Shown here piece after piece: positions 37,113-50,145 of a stretch of 64,000 nt of DNA. The notes below the pieces were generated by a model. That model was not told where the DNA came from and ran no database searches. It worked only from the letters and a program-made list of their open reading frames with translations. This DNA is from Steinernema hermaphroditum. Taxonomy: Eukaryota; Nematoda; Chromadorea; Rhabditida; Steinernematidae. The DNA lies in assembly GCA_030435675.1 (NCBI GenBank), contig CM059625.1:13516001-13580000 (forward strand), read 5' to 3'. The stretch's first letter is position 1. The number at the start of each line of letters is the position of its first letter. The translations under genes were made by a program, and so were the position numbers.

Positions 37113-40100
37113 CACTTTCGCCTGAAATAGGCGTCGATTCGTTAAACGAGCGAATCTGTGGAGTTGTTCGCGACGGGCCACCACAAAACAAAATAATCCA
37201 ATGAACTGGGTGTCAAATGAAATAGTCGCACGTTTTTCGGACGGGCGCCATGCAATGCGATTCCCTAAATGCCGTAGTGGTTAATCCAAACGTGCATTGT
37301 TAAATTATCGGGAATAAAAGCAAGATACGAACGTATGACAGCTGGGATGACGCATCTAAAGACGATGGGATATGGCGCGAAAGCACAGTTGGGGAGAAGG
37401 TAGCGCGGAGCGACAAATAATGTCGTTGTCACAGTTGATGCGCGGCGGTCGGAGTGGTGACAATTGACAAGGGATAGTTGCAGCTCCACTGAATTAAACC
37501 CCGGGTTCGATGAGTCATCGAGTGCGCCACCCGTGCGGAAAGGAACGAAGCAGGTGGATTAGGCAGTGGAAAGGTGTAGAGTCGGATTGTCCAAAGGTAA
37601 CAAATAAATAGTCTCGCTAGCGGCCAACCCTTCGTAATCGAAAAGTTTTGCACGCTCTTCCACCAAAACAACGATCGGAAGAAATTAATTTTGTCAACTC
37701 TCGAAGTGTTCCCTCTTCAGCCAGCTTTTGTTTCGCCTATAATTGTAGTTCACATCGAAGATGTATGCCGACGGGTTTGAAACATTTCAGGAATGCTCTT
37801 TCGAGAACGCTTTATCGTAAATCATGTCTTGATGACCATAATATATTAAAAAAGAACCTTTATGGTCATTTTGACATGTCCAACGGGATCAAAGGATGAA
37901 TAGGAAGAATATAGCAGTGAACAGGTTCCGTACGCTTTATGTTACTAAGGGTGTACGTGATCACTACCTTTATTGGTTATTGAAAGTGTTCGAAGTGATT
38001 TAGCGTAGTTAAACCCATTCAGCAGTGAGTTTATATGTGAAAGTGCTTGTGTTGCTAAATTGAAGCGAAGAATGCCTTTGTAGCTTTAGATAATTTAAGA
38101 CGCTCTTCATTCATTGTTTAGCTCAATGATGGGCGACTGTTCTGATCTACTACCTATGCAAACAGTATTTTTTTTACATCCCATATTACACAACCTTTTC
38201 CCTGTATTCTTCTCTTCTCTTTTGGAATCTGCGAACATGTTCCTTTCCCATGTTTGCAGCGACAATGAACCACTAAGCTGTGGCTAATCTGCAAACCAAC
38301 GTTACCGCGCTCACGTTCGAGGTGCATAATTTATGAGTTCAGTACGCGGACCTTAGGGTGCATTCTCTTTAAGTACTTTGTATCCCATGACTACAGAAAT
38401 GGCAGCAATTCACGAAGAATATACAATTGGGCTGAATGCTATACGGTGATCGAGATTCAAGAAAGGAGGGCGTCTTCAACATATCAAGCATTCTGGCAAC
38501 AAAGACCTAATTCATTCTCAAAGGAAGTATTTAAAGGACATAAATTCCTGATCTGTGGATGAAACTTTAAGTTTTAAAACCAGCGCACTTGGTTAAATAT
38601 ACGTTTCCGGGGGTGTATTTTCTCTGATAATCCGTGATTACATGTCGTGACCTTCGCTGCGTTATGGATTAAGGATTTGATCCCATAAGCGAGAAGGAAC
38701 GGGAAGCAGAGAGATGAGGGTACTGATGCAAGGGCGGCCATCTGATATCTTTCAATTTCCCACTTTTCCCATGTCGCCCAGGGGAGAATCCATGCACAGC
38801 AAGGAGAGCAATAATTACGCATTCATCGAAAAAACAGCGATGCCTGATAAACGAGCAAAGCGCTTTGCTCGGTCCACAGCGGTCAACTTGAGTTAAGGTA
38901 ATTTGCGAAAACAGCAATTTCAAGGCACGAAGACTATAAAATGCGACATGGGGCCGCTGTTTCATCGCCGTTTTGTTGTTGTTCTAAAGTCGAAAGCGGT
39001 CCTCCTTGCCGAGTCAAAGGCACCGCCACTTGAAAAGTCGAACTTGCATTGATTATTCGAGCATTGGTTTCCATAGCCATATTCTTGTCTCTAATATCCG
39101 CCAACTACATACTCGTCCACTTGGCCCAGACACTTATTCACACGCCGGGATCCGCGCTCATCCGTTCATTCTTCCAATCGAGAAGCGATTGTCTCCGCGT
39201 CCGAGGTCGTCGTTCTCCTGGCGCCCTTTTCGTGTCTTTTGGCCACGTTTTCCAATTTGCAAACGTGTCCATGCGGGAAGCAGTCGGTTACCACGATTAC
39301 CCATGCTCCCTCTCGAGCACATAAATGATGTTTCATATGCTCTCCGTTGCTAGGCGTCGCTGCTCAGCTAGCCGGCGGTGGCCCTCTTCGGTCCATTGCC
39401 TGTGTCTGCAACGACTGCCGGTGGCGGAATGAAGTGCTCGCTGGAGCGGGGCGAACTTATTTAGTGCACATTATCTCCTGCTGCGGCGCCTCTCTTTCTC
39501 TTAATTGATTAAGCTAGTAATAAACCCCTTACTCGCCGGTTTCCTCTGACCTCGCCCATCGAAGCGGCCGCCCCTTCACTCCCATTAACAGACTGGCCAG
39601 ACGGCTTCGACTCCACTCGCGCGGTTACCTTTGCTAATCCTGGAAAATGAAATTGTGCCGAAATTTTGAAGTGATTTCATTTGTGGCTTCTTCTGACGTG
39701 ACAGTAGTGGCCAATATAAATCCAAATGTTTGTTCTTCCCGACTCAGCGGCCATCAGTTGCCCTTCCATCTCCTCACGCCCGCGGGGAGAGTGCCGAGGG
39801 CCCGATCAGACAGACTCCGTTTCAGTTTCGCTGTTTCAAGTTGCCAAAACTGATTTCTCTTCATCGATCACTTTGCGGAATCCCTAAAAACAACAGCTGC
39901 CCCCTCGCGCCTCCAGATTGTCGTGCCTCTGGTAGTGATCCTTAAAAAGTGTTAGTGATATGTGTGTCCGTGTGGCTTCTCGAGATGATGGAAACTTTTC
40001 GCGTCACCTCCTTCGCGTACTTTGTTGACAGCTGTGAGCGAGATCTTTTCCGCTTAAAGGTTACACCTGACAAAAGGCCGCAACAACCGCAACTCATAAC

Positions 40101-40313
40101 TGGCATTCTATTGCTCCTTGGAGGCGTGGCCAATGGGCGTGCCTGGGAGTCAAGATACGAGGATATCGATCTTAGAAAGAACGACGGCGAAGTCGTAGTG
40201 GTCGGGACAACGAAAAAGGATAAATACAGTTCGATAATGAACGTGTGTCGTTTCGGCACACGTGATTTCATCTTGGATTAGCCTTGTCCGTGTCCCTTCC
40301 CAGCTCGGCCAAC
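37113..40313. other. Intergenic: promoters of the secreted-protein gene and the channel gene
   Basis: No gene I can support in 3.2 kb. 37650-38600 is AT-rich. 39000-39650 is GC-richer and lies upstream of the channel gene. A 110-codon plus-strand frame (39949-40281) sits directly before the channel start and is overlapped by an equally long frame on the other strand, so neither is convincing. CTTCCCAG at 40296-40303 is a likely acceptor for the channel mRNA. Confidence 0.4.
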
Positions 40314-43300
40314 ATGTCCCTGCGGTTTTGGCTCACCACGCTGGCCCTCGTGCAACTTCTGCACTCCTCAAACGGTTGGTTCCCATTGCTGTGCCCTACT
40401 TTAACTAGACCGAAAACAACGGTGACCGCGTGCCAGACAGGAGACAAATGAGAGTGGCTTCCTAGGCGTGCACCGCGGTCAACCACTTTAGTCCGTTTCA
40501 TTAGTCATCCAGCTAATGCAGCGGCTCGTGGGTAGAACTAACGCCGAAAGTGTCAAATGCACAACATCTGTCGTATTTTTGGAGGAAATGCGCACTTTTG
40601 CCGACGGGAAACCTGGGCTTAAGCGGTGACGTCACAGACGAGTGCCCGAGACCGCCATCTTGAATTGTTCCGTCTTTATCTGATCGCGGTTCGATGCCTC
40701 TGGACCCGGGGGACTATTTGCCGCACACATTTCCTTTCTAAAGCGTGTGAATGTGTGGTGTGCAAGGGGCAATCGCTGCTTTCACAGTAGACCCAAAACT
40801 TGGACATAAACAATGTCATTGCTATTGGTCTATTTTTCTACGCGATTACACCTAATCAAATTGTAGCGTTTGTCGCGAACAAAAAACGACAAAACACCAT
40901 CGAGCTCGGACGAATAGGAGCGAAGCCCGAAGACGAAAATGAACAAGACTACTCCGAGATGGAGCAGTATCAGGACCCGAACAGTCGTCTTAGCGCCTAT
41001 ATACGGTAATGTGCTAGACTTGGTACCCTTACACCCCTGTGCTTTAGAAAGAAGGCCCGCTATTACCACAGGCCCACGCTGCATGCACACGACTGCATCG
41101 ACATCCACGTGTCCGCTGGCTTATACCAAGTTGTCGAGTTGGTGAGTCTAATCATTGCAAATCGAATTAGTCGCTCAACGAAGCCTAATCGTCGCAGGAT
41201 CAACGAAATAATTTGGCCACCTTGTCGGCGTACTTCGACGTGTGGTGGTTCGACAAGTTCTTGCCGTGGAACGCCACCGATTTCGACGGAATCACTTTGA
41301 CATTTGTACCGGCGAAATGGGTCTGGAAACCGGAGTTCTACCTATATCACAGGTGAATTATGGCCACATAGTTTCTACAAAGAGGCCGCAGTCTTCTGAC
41401 ACACATCACATGTGGCTAGATTCGTTTTGAAACGTTCAAAACAGGAAGCCACCGGCAAAAATGTCCGGCTGACTCCATTAAAAAAGCATTTACGGTCGTT
41501 TTGTGGCGTCATAAACAAACACCGCTTAGCAAAGTATGGAGGCAAACGAAATCAAAACCATAGACCCGAAGATGTGACTGTTTTTCTTCAGCATACAGGG
41601 CCGGACCCCTGAGTACGCGGCCGATGCGACGGCAGAGATTCGGTCCGATGGTCGAGTGAGGATGTTCATACCGATCACCTCCAGAGCCCTCTGCCCCATC
41701 AATGTCAAATACTTCCCATTCGACACCCAGAACTGCTCGTTTTATGTAAGTCATTCACCGAAAAACCAAAGTGCATACGGGTAGAGTGATCTCGGCTCCG
41801 AGATAGTTAATTATGGAATCCACTTAATTACATCTATTCAATGTCCTCTTTCAAAGAACCCCGACAATCGGGAGCTAATTTCATATTGACGGGAAAGTAG
41901 AAACGTCAAAGGTGAAGAAGCATTCTAAAGGACATGCTACTAAGCTTTAAGTCACGGGGGCTGGGGACCAACAGTGTTGCGTCTTGACAACTGGAGTGAC
42001 TAGCAGCAAAGATCACAAGCCCCCCGACAATGTCATGCATCACCAATTATATGAGCAATGTCAAAAACTGACAGTTGCCGAGAGCTAGCCATTGGAAGGA
42101 CGACGCTAAAACCAAGTGTGGGCGACATATGCGAATTTATATTTATAAATGTTTCTAAGAATACAACAGTAAAAAGGTTTCAGAAACAAATGGAGACAGC
42201 TGTTCGTAAATTGTAAACAGAAGGTGATTGGCAAGAAGAGTTTTTCTTTATGAGAAACACTCAATTTTCATGTAAGGGATCCGAATCAAAATGTTATTTT
42301 AAGCCGAGAGATTCAGTCGTAACAAATCAACGGTAGGCAGGCAAATTTGTTCTTGAAATTTCCATGAAAGTTTGATTCTATTGTGCTCATGATATGGCAT
42401 TCTATAGCTCATCTCTGAAACTCTATCCATGGGCGATCCGCTTTCGCATTTATATTCACAGACTTCCTTGTATCGGCTCATTATAACCTGAATGCTCTCA
42501 TTAAGCAATTCACTGCCGAAGCCATGAAATCGCATATGTTTTCTACTCATTCCATTCCATTCCACATTCATTCCTCGAAGTGATCTGGGAACACCTTCCA
42601 TACCGATAATCATAAAAAACGTTGCCATGACAACATAATTTATTTTGCGCTTGACAAGATCAGCATGAAAACAATGGAAATCAATTGCAATAACAAGTAG
42701 GGTCGCTGCGAAGATTTCGGTATCTCGATAGGAAACGCCTCAGCCACATCTTGGCATCGCTCGTGGAGATTGTGTCTGGTTCCGTTCAAACTGAGGACCA
42801 CCTCATAGCAGAGATAGGTAGAACACTTCCGCTTCGAAGTGAAGTTGCGTCCTGAGGGGCAGAAGGACCGCCGGTTGTCCTGGCCGCAGAGTGCCTGCAC
42901 CAGGTCGATGTCCAACATGTGGGGGGTATCATCTCTCAGCAAGGACACGTTTTGTCCGAAATCCTCCGTGCAGAATGGTTTAGTGATGACGTCAACGGTG
43001 CTGACGTTAAAGTCCGAGTTAAGGAGCAGCTTAGCAACCGGCGTTTTTGTGCCGGTGATGTTGGCCGTGGAGAAGAGCAGGGCGACAGGCGGGTTCGCTG
43101 CAAGCGTGTCGTTCTCGCCGCCGACTTCGATTACAAATTGTCGTTTTTCGGAGTAATGAAAGGGCGACGTTTTTGTGTAGTTGTAAGTGGCTGCGTAGAA
43201 ATTATTGGCCTTCAGAGCCGGAAGAACGAATTTCTGCGCTTGCGAGAGGGCTCTAAAGATTCGGAGGTTCATTGCATATTCGATTGGGGAAATGCTCTTT

Positions 43301-46300
43301 GCATTCAAGTTTTAAAAGATTGATAGGTTTGATTTACCTGAACGACTGGCTTTTGACAAGTGGTTGTTTGCTGTTTTTGAGTTCGTTGATCTCGACGATG
43401 ACCACTCCGTAGTCGTTGAACGATGTATTGTGATACGCCGTGTTGACGGTCAGATTCCCATGTTCAACTTCGTAGGATAAGAGTTCCCGAAGTGTAGCCT
43501 CGGCAGTTATCGGTTCAAGTGCATGACACTGCTTGTCGGAATCGGTTGTGAACGTGAAGCTTTCCCTCTGGGCCATGAGACGAGTCCGCCAACAGATCCT
43601 ATATGAGATCGTAAAATATACGCGTCTCTAATGAATAGCACCTTTCGCAAAATTTTGGTGAAATTTTTCCGACCACTTTCCTCTTATTCTCAGTGCTTTC
43701 CACAATTTCGATGATGTTTTGAAGCTGCAATTGAGGCGTGGGAAAGCTGTCGTAGAGTGAGTAACCCAACCTCGACGTCAACTGAATGTTGCGTCTGATT
43801 TTCCTGCAGGCGGATATCGAATTTCTTTTCCTCGTCTGAACAATCGAAGGTGATCTCGGATATCGCTTGTTCGATGTTTTTCCTAAGACAACGCCACGAG
43901 TGAGGGCATAGTGCGACGTGGGTACCGTTCAGTTGGCGCCTCAAGCCATCGAGCAGAGACAACAAGTGTCTCCAAAGATTTCCCATCGTGTTGATCTCGA
44001 TGTTCGAAAACTCTCACGGGAAAAGGTAGTTGTTTTCCGGACGTATCCAGTGTTCGCAGGAGCTCCTGCTTGAACTCGTTGTAGATAACGTTGTTCACAG
44101 TTTGCGAACTGCGGTAAGCGATTCCATACCAGTGACCGGGCTTCAAGAAACTGATGGTGTAGCGTCCTAAAAGAACCGCACTGTAACTACTTAGGGTCTC
44201 TGGAAGACTTTTCATTCATGAATTAAAGAGAATGATGCATCTTGCAGTTAACACAGCTTGAGTTCCACTATTAAGATTCGTCATTGCTTATGAATAATTG
44301 TTCATCGATTTCCTGGTGGCTAAGTCCAGAAGCAAAACTAAGTATGACATATAGGTCTTCCTATACGAGAAGCCCTTCGAGCAATTATCGGGAACGAGGA
44401 AGTGGAGTAATCAAATGCACTCGAAATAGGCCACGCGGCGATACAATTGGCTTCGATATTACATCTATGGATTTGAAAAAGTAGTCAGGGGCAAAACTCG
44501 AAGACTGGCATTAAGGTAGTGCTATGTTCATTAGTCGTTAGGCACTAGTAACATAAAACAATAATGCCAGTCGCTGCTTTTAAATGTACATAAGTGGACA
44601 AGATTAAAATTTGAGTGTTCTATACCTCAGCAGCATTTGACGATCATTCAATAAGGGCATTTAGGTCACTGAATTAGCCGAATGTATTTGATGTGTTTGA
44701 AAAAATATGCTAAAAAGCTCACCTCTGGTTATGAGCAACATTGATCCTTTCAAATTGTAGACCGTACTCTTATCGCCTGTTTCAATGTCCACAAGGTCGA
44801 TTTCTATTGAAAGCGATTCGATGGGACCATTCTTAGAAGTAACTATAATAATCTGACTGGGAGTCACGTCGATCTTCTCGATCCGATCGGCTCCTCCAAT
44901 CGGTCTACGGTAGGCAGCAGCTTGTGCACAGCAATAGAGCAGCAGGGTCAAGAGAGCGCGGAGCATAATCAAAACAAACGTCTGTTGGTCAGCGGGCGGA
45001 GGACTTTGTTTGAAGTCCTGTGCACTGCAATCAAAGATTGCCGACGGAAGCAATTTTGTTCGCTACAATTATATGTTTATACGGCGGCCCATTCATCGGT
45101 CCGATTCCGCTTAGGGCATTATGAGACGATCGTTAAATTCCCCGTATTCGTTTGAGAAATTGCACGTTTTGTAATGTGCGTTCGCATGCGTTTCATCTGT
45201 CATTACCGGAAGACGGCGTTCCCTTTTCGTCAGGGAACTGATCCGCAAAGGGCGTCCCTCGTGTTCCTCCACCTCTTTATACTTCCCGTTTAAGTACATC
45301 CGAGAAAGAAAGAACGTGCCTGTGAAATGAGGAACTGAAACCACAAATAGGCAATACATAAATACATTAAAATAGTGCTTGTATGCTTGGTTTCTGATCT
45401 ATGAAAAGGTACATTCTGTCTGGACCGCTAGTGCTGGCGATTAGAGGCCAAAGAAAAGAGGTTTCTAGGAAATGGACGTTTACCGCTCTGTTCTTTGTGT
45501 TAGCACGTCACAGATCGAACGTAATGATTGATAAACAGAACAGAAATAAGAGTTGCATTCAAGGATATTATCTGGAGAAAAAAAAATCATAAACCACGTT
45601 GAACCAAACTGACACCTAGCTTTTCGGCTGTGATAGCATGTAAAGATTTTGCTTGTTCAGTATGTATAACAGTTCTAACATCTGTATTTCAGTGTGGAAG
45701 CTGGTCTTACCAAACAGAGTTCGTTCGTCTCGTGGTGGAGAACACCGATGTCTTCCTCGGTGACTTCTACGACAATCAGGAATGGCTGCTCATGGACGCA
45801 AATCTTTCAAACGGCACCTTACCGTATATCGGAAACGAGTCTTTCTCGATGGTTTATATGAGTCTTCTGTTACGTCGCCAATCATTCTATTATGTTTTCA
45901 ACCTTGTATTCCCCACAACTCTGGTCAGTCGATTTGAACCCTCAAAACCTCTCTACCTCGTTTTAGGTGAGTCTTGTTGCCGTGATCGGCTTCCATGCAC
46001 CGATCAACGCAACGGGACGACGGGAAAGCAAATTCCGTCTCGGCATCATGACCCTCCTCAGCATGTCTGTGATGCTTCTGATGCTTGTCGACGAGATGAA
46101 GTTTGCGCTGGAATCCATTCCCGGCCAACGAGGGTCTTTCTCTGATGTGCCCTTATTAGGTATTCACCATCGCCTTCTAATATTCCTTTAAACATTACAT
46201 TTAGGTATATACTACATGACTTTGATCTTAATCATCAGCGTAGCAACTTGTACGACTTCCATATTTGTGCACTTAGAAAAATATGCATTGAGGAACCAGC

Positions 46301-47461
46301 ATTTTCAGGTATGTTATGAACAGTGGAGTGAGGCACGAATAGCATGTAAACATTCTGTGTTCTTTGCCAGCAATTACCATAAGGTCATCGTTTTATTTAT
46401 TTTCGACAAGTTCACTTAGAGCGGAAGCTATCATCTTGAGACATTCAATACAGTGGTAGTTTCACGCAGGACAGAAGGATAACGAGAAAATGGCTCAAAT
46501 AACACGGTTGAGCGCATTCTCTATTTTGATAAATGTTTCCAATCGAATGAGAGAGACTCTCATCGTTCTCTGCTTTTCTTAGATATTTCTGGTTTTACGG
46601 GAGTAGCGTAAACTTCTCTCTAAACATACGGTAATTGAATTCACAAATTTTCTCACAATAGGCAAAAGACACCCCATGAGTTCTAAAAGACATTATGATT
46701 AGAAATTGCTAAACAATTGTCAGAGAAATTATTGAACATTCAACTTTTCAGTCCCTTCCCTATTCAATTCATTTTTATGCGCCATACGCAGACATTTAAC
46801 GTTCACTTAGATGATTAATATCGTAGGTTAAGATTTGCTATGAACCTCAATAAAATGTGGATTTTATCTTTTAGCACTGGTTTAAAACATTCACATATCA
46901 AATACAGTCATATGGCGGAAGATGTTTCTTTCTGCAGCGCACGTGCTTCGACATATCGCATCTTTCAGGCAATCCCTTGGTGTCTCCGGTTCTTCAGTGC
47001 GAAGCGACTATTCTGCTGTTACGTGCCACCGAAATTCCGCTATGGACGAGGCGACGAAACCAAACGAAACAACAATGTCAACGTACACTCGAGACATTCG
47101 TCCTATGACAGCGCTATGTTTCGCAATCTGATTCCAACAGACGTAAGCCTCTCTTTTGGAGAGCAAACCACAATGCATAGTTCAGGTCAACTTCACAGAG
47201 ATTCATCAAGAGCCATCAGGTCCAACGACCGAAGTGACGGCGGCTGGAGTCACGAACATGCTGGACAGCCAGAAGATAGACGTCCTGATCTCACTGCTGA
47301 AAGAGGTGATTGATATCAAGCAACGTATGCACAAGCGCAACGTGCTGCCGGTCTACTGGGAACGGGTAATCAGAAGGCTTGAAAATATTTCGCTCACATT
47401 CTACTTGTCACTCATTGCTCTCGACGTAACGCTCTTTCTTTGGCCGGAGATGTGGTACTAA
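40314..47461 (+). CDS. Cys-loop ligand-gated ion channel subunit (nAChR-related LGC type)
   Basis: A subunit of a pentameric neurotransmitter-gated channel in the plasma membrane. Ten exons (40314-40374, 40867-41005, 41048-41141, 41198-41352, 41592-41745, 45693-45923, 45967-46159, 46205-46308, 46969-47142, 47186-47461) join in phase to give 526 residues. A signal peptide fills exon 1. Loop motifs WVWKPEFYLYHS and WFDKFLPWN are of the cholinergic side. The Cys loop is CPINVKYFPFDTQNC (Cys184-Cys198). M2 reads SKFRLGIMTLLSMSVMLLML with Glu298 just before it, as in cation-selective channels. M4 is in the last 30 residues. Loop C lacks the vicinal cysteines of alpha subunits. The 3.9-kb intron 5 hosts another gene on the opposite strand. 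The ligand is not predictable; nematodes have many such orphan LGC subunits. Confidence 0.88.
42640..44966 (-). CDS. Nested gene: secreted, probably GPI-anchored, cysteine-containing orphan protein
   Basis: This gene lies wholly inside intron 5 of the channel gene, on the other strand. Six exons (44966-44723, 44166-43926, 43882-43771, 43724-43642, 43598-43338, 43252-42640) join in phase to give 517 residues. A signal peptide is present (MLRALLTLLLYCCAQAAA). A segment around 84-105 (GRYTISFLKPGHWYGIAYRS) looks like a fibronectin-III-type strand pair. Several N-glycosylation sequons and about a dozen cysteines follow. The chain ends in a hydrophobic stretch, YLLLQLISIVFMLILSSAK, with nothing after it, which fits a GPI-attachment signal or a tail anchor. 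I do not recognise a family. The 43-base intron at 43925-43883 and the phase agreement at every junction support a real gene. Confidence 0.75.
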
Positions 47462-47502
47462 AAATAAGTGCTGAAGACGAGCATTGTCAATTCTGTGTGA
47501 TC

Positions 47503-47508
47503 AATAAA
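47503..47508 (+). terminator. Poly(A) signal AATAAA of the channel gene
   Basis: Canonical hexamer 42 bases after the channel stop codon and 86 bases before the next gene's ATG. Confidence 0.6.
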
Positions 47509-47593
47509 TCCTCTTCTTGTCAACTGATACGTTCACACCCGGTAAAAGGAACGTGTTTTCAAGCGCTAATCAGTCGAGTGCGCAAGCCTAGCG

Positions 47594-47931
47594 ATGACCA
47601 GCCGCCAGACCATTATCGTTATATGTTTCGTCCTTCTATTCCATCAAACTGTCCACTATACCATCACTCAACGAGACCGTCAATGGGTTGACTTCCTCAG
47701 GCACACGTCTATCGAATACTACAATCGTGCTTGGTACCGGCGGAAGATACAGGAGTCCCTGCGTGCACAAGTTTTGAACGACAGAGTCCGTCGTCCCTCA
47801 ATAGTAATAACTCCAATGAACTGTTTCAGTATGGACCCTTCCAGCTCGGCAACTTCTTCGGCGACAACTACACTGTTGATGCAAATGCAAATCATATTGA
47901 CAGAGGTCGAATTTATAGTACTGGTGAATAA
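47594..47931 (+). CDS. Small secreted protein of unknown function
   Basis: Begins 132 bases after the channel stop on the same strand. The ATG opens a signal peptide (MTSRQTIIVICFVLLFHQTV) followed by a basic, aromatic-rich region. Two exons (47594-47785, 47830-47931) give 97 residues, with the second exon reading YGPFQLGNFFGDNYTVDANA. The 44-base intron has a weaker donor (GTCCGT) and a good acceptor (CTGTTTCAG). Without splicing the frame runs on to 48001 for 135 residues, so the C-terminus is uncertain. An AATAAA overlaps the spliced stop codon. There is no clear cleavage-site array of the kind seen in neuropeptide precursors. No family is recognised. Confidence 0.5.
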
Positions 47932-48622
47932 ATGCAACAATGAATCATTGTTGGTAATGTATGACAATAGATGGTACATAAGAAACTTGCTGGCACAATG
48001 AGGTTTTATTCACAAAATGGGGTGAAGGAATGAGAGTTAAGAGTGAACGGTCTGTTTCATCTTTTTTTTGCACCCCATTGTATTATCACAGCGAACATCG
48101 CCATCACCATAGCAGACATACCACTATATGGTCACTGCAGTAGACTTAATGTCAGCATTCTTATCGTGCGAATTCATCAATGGTCTCTGTGTGGCGCAAA
48201 GCGGGAAGAACGTGCGGTCGTCAGTGCCGATCGATTGCAACGTATGAAATTTCCAAGTGACAAAGTCAACTGCAACGTGGGTCTCGCGATGATCTCAGTC
48301 ACATTTTAACTACGGTACTCCCAAAAGCAAGAGGAGCTAATGTTTTCCATAGGTCTTTCTGATTCTTTGGAGGATATTGAGGATTTTGTACATTTTGCAC
48401 TGACTGCACGAGTTGAAAGAAGTTTAGTTCTTTTGACTTTCCATCTTACTGAGATGTATGGTTGTCCTGAAAAACCTAATCCATTCTTTCTTAACACATC
48501 TAAAACCTGAGAAATTAACGCGTCTGGATACTGCTATTCTGCGTGTACTTCCCCATATCTGCCTAGTTTTCTGTATTTTCACGTAGAGATCTTGCTGCTT
48601 TTCAGAGGTAATACAATTGAAA
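47932..48622. other. rps-2 upstream region
   Basis: No gene supported; an 88-codon frame at 48043-48309 has no known motif. The region ends in CTTTTCAG at 48598-48605, 17 bases before the rps-2 ATG, a likely splice or trans-splice acceptor. Confidence 0.45.
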
Positions 48623-49498
48623 ATGTCTGATCGCGGAGGATTCAGCGGAGGATTCGGAGGTGCTGGAGCTCGTGGTGCTCCCCGTGGTGGAGCCGCCGGT
48701 GAGCGCGGACGTGGTGGCCGTGGAGGCCGTGGCGGACGTGGTGGCCGCGGAGGCCGTGGAGGCCGCAGCGGAAAGGAAGGAGACAAGGAATGGGTGCCCG
48801 TCACCAAGCTCGGACGTCTCGTCAAGGACCACAAGATCACCTCCATCGAGGAGATCTACCTCAACGCCCTCCCCATCAAGGAGTTCGAAATCATCGACAT
48901 CCTCCTCTCTGGCCTCAAGGACGAAGTCCTCAAGATCTCTCCCGTCCAGAAGCAGACCCGTGCCGGTCAGCGCACCCGCTTCAAGGCCTTCGTCGCCATC
49001 GGAGACCACGATGGACACGTCGGACTCGGTGTCAAGTGCTCCAAGGAAGTCGCCACCGCCATCCGTGGAGCCATCGTCGCCGCCAAGCTCGCCATCATCC
49101 CTGTTCGCCGTGGTTACTGGGGTAACAAGATCGGCAAGCCCCACACCGTCCCCTGCAAGGTACGATCTTATTCAGTCTGTGCTGAGTGATTCATCTTTCG
49201 GCTTTAGGTCAGCGGAAAGTGCGCCTCCGTCCTCGTGCGTCTGATCCCTGCCCCTCGTGGTACCGGCATCGTCTCCGCCCCCGTCCCCAAGAAGCTCCTC
49301 CAGATGGCCGGTATCGAGGATTGCTACACCTGTGCCGTCGGACAGACCTGCACCCTTGGAAACTTCGCCAAGGCCACCTACTACGCCATCCAGAGAACCT
49401 ACTCCTACCTTACCCCCGACCTCTGGAAGGAAACTTCCCTCGAGAAGACCCCCTACCAGCTCCACTGGGAGTTCCTTAGCCAGTCCACCCGTAACTGA
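48623..49498 (+). CDS. rps-2: 40S ribosomal protein S2 (uS5)
   Basis: A core protein of the small ribosomal subunit near the mRNA entry channel. Two exons (48623-49159, 49208-49498) give 275 residues, normal for animal uS5. An RGG-rich N-terminus (about 10-50; arginine methylation region) is followed by the S5 domain: [50 protein letters not shown] and then the C-terminal domain with [19 protein letters not shown] and [14 protein letters not shown]. Codon use is strongly biased to C-ending codons, unlike its neighbours, as expected for a very highly expressed gene. The ATG follows a CTTTTCAG acceptor closely. GATAAA at 49534-49539 is a possible variant poly(A) signal. Confidence 0.98.
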
Positions 49499-50145
49499 GC
49501 GTTGTTGTTGTAACATTATTTTTTCAATTGTTTGATAAATGTTGTTGATTTTAATTTCAAACGTTCATGAATATACTCTAATATACAAAAGCTTGGCATT
49601 TACCGTGGGATACATGGGTTGGAACGAAGCGAAATGGGAGAGCTCTGACACTGCTTCGTGGATGGTCTAATTCTGGATAAAAGCTAAAATGACATGAATG
49701 TTCACACATCGACTGCTCAGTAAACAGCTACTTCGGAATTAAGTCAAGCATCAGATTTCAGATGCATTTAGAACGAAAGATGAAAAAGTGTGTAGAAAAT
49801 GCACCGTTTACTTGCACATCGATACTAAGATTTGGATTGCATTAGTTTTGCGGAGAGAATATATCCTATTCTGCTGATAACTTATATGATGGTCCATAAT
49901 GGCAACGGCATCGAAAAACACTATTTTGAAAGGTCTTCCAAGTTTCGACAGTGTACTGCGAACGGCTACTGGAAGGTTTGCAAGAGATACCTTTTTGCAT
50001 GCGATTGTAAACGCGCCCGTTTGTTACAGAAGTGTTACAGAAAAAGGATCCTGATGATGAGTGAACGTGCTTTATGGGAAACAACTACCCGGAGGGTAAC
50101 TACATAACGTACTGATACTAAACGAACAATACAGGGATCAACAAT
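49499..50145. other. 3' flank of rps-2
   Basis: About 0.65 kb between two convergent genes. A 91-codon frame at 49832-50107 is matched by one on the other strand; no coding feature is supported. Confidence 0.4.

Noticed and set aside
37490..37520. GGTTCGA sequence recalling a tRNA B box
   Set aside because: The box is incomplete and no cloverleaf stems can be drawn around it.
39949..40281. 110-codon plus-strand frame directly before the channel start
   Set aside because: Overlapped by an equally long frame on the other strand, no family motif; position suggests upstream flank or 5' UTR.
42299..42628. 109-codon minus-strand frame just after the stop of the nested gene
   Set aside because: Different frame from the nested gene, no motif, no splice support; likely 3' UTR or chance.
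48602..49244. Long open frames on both strands over the ribosomal protein gene
   Set aside because: Shadows caused by the strong codon bias and RGG repeats of rps-2.
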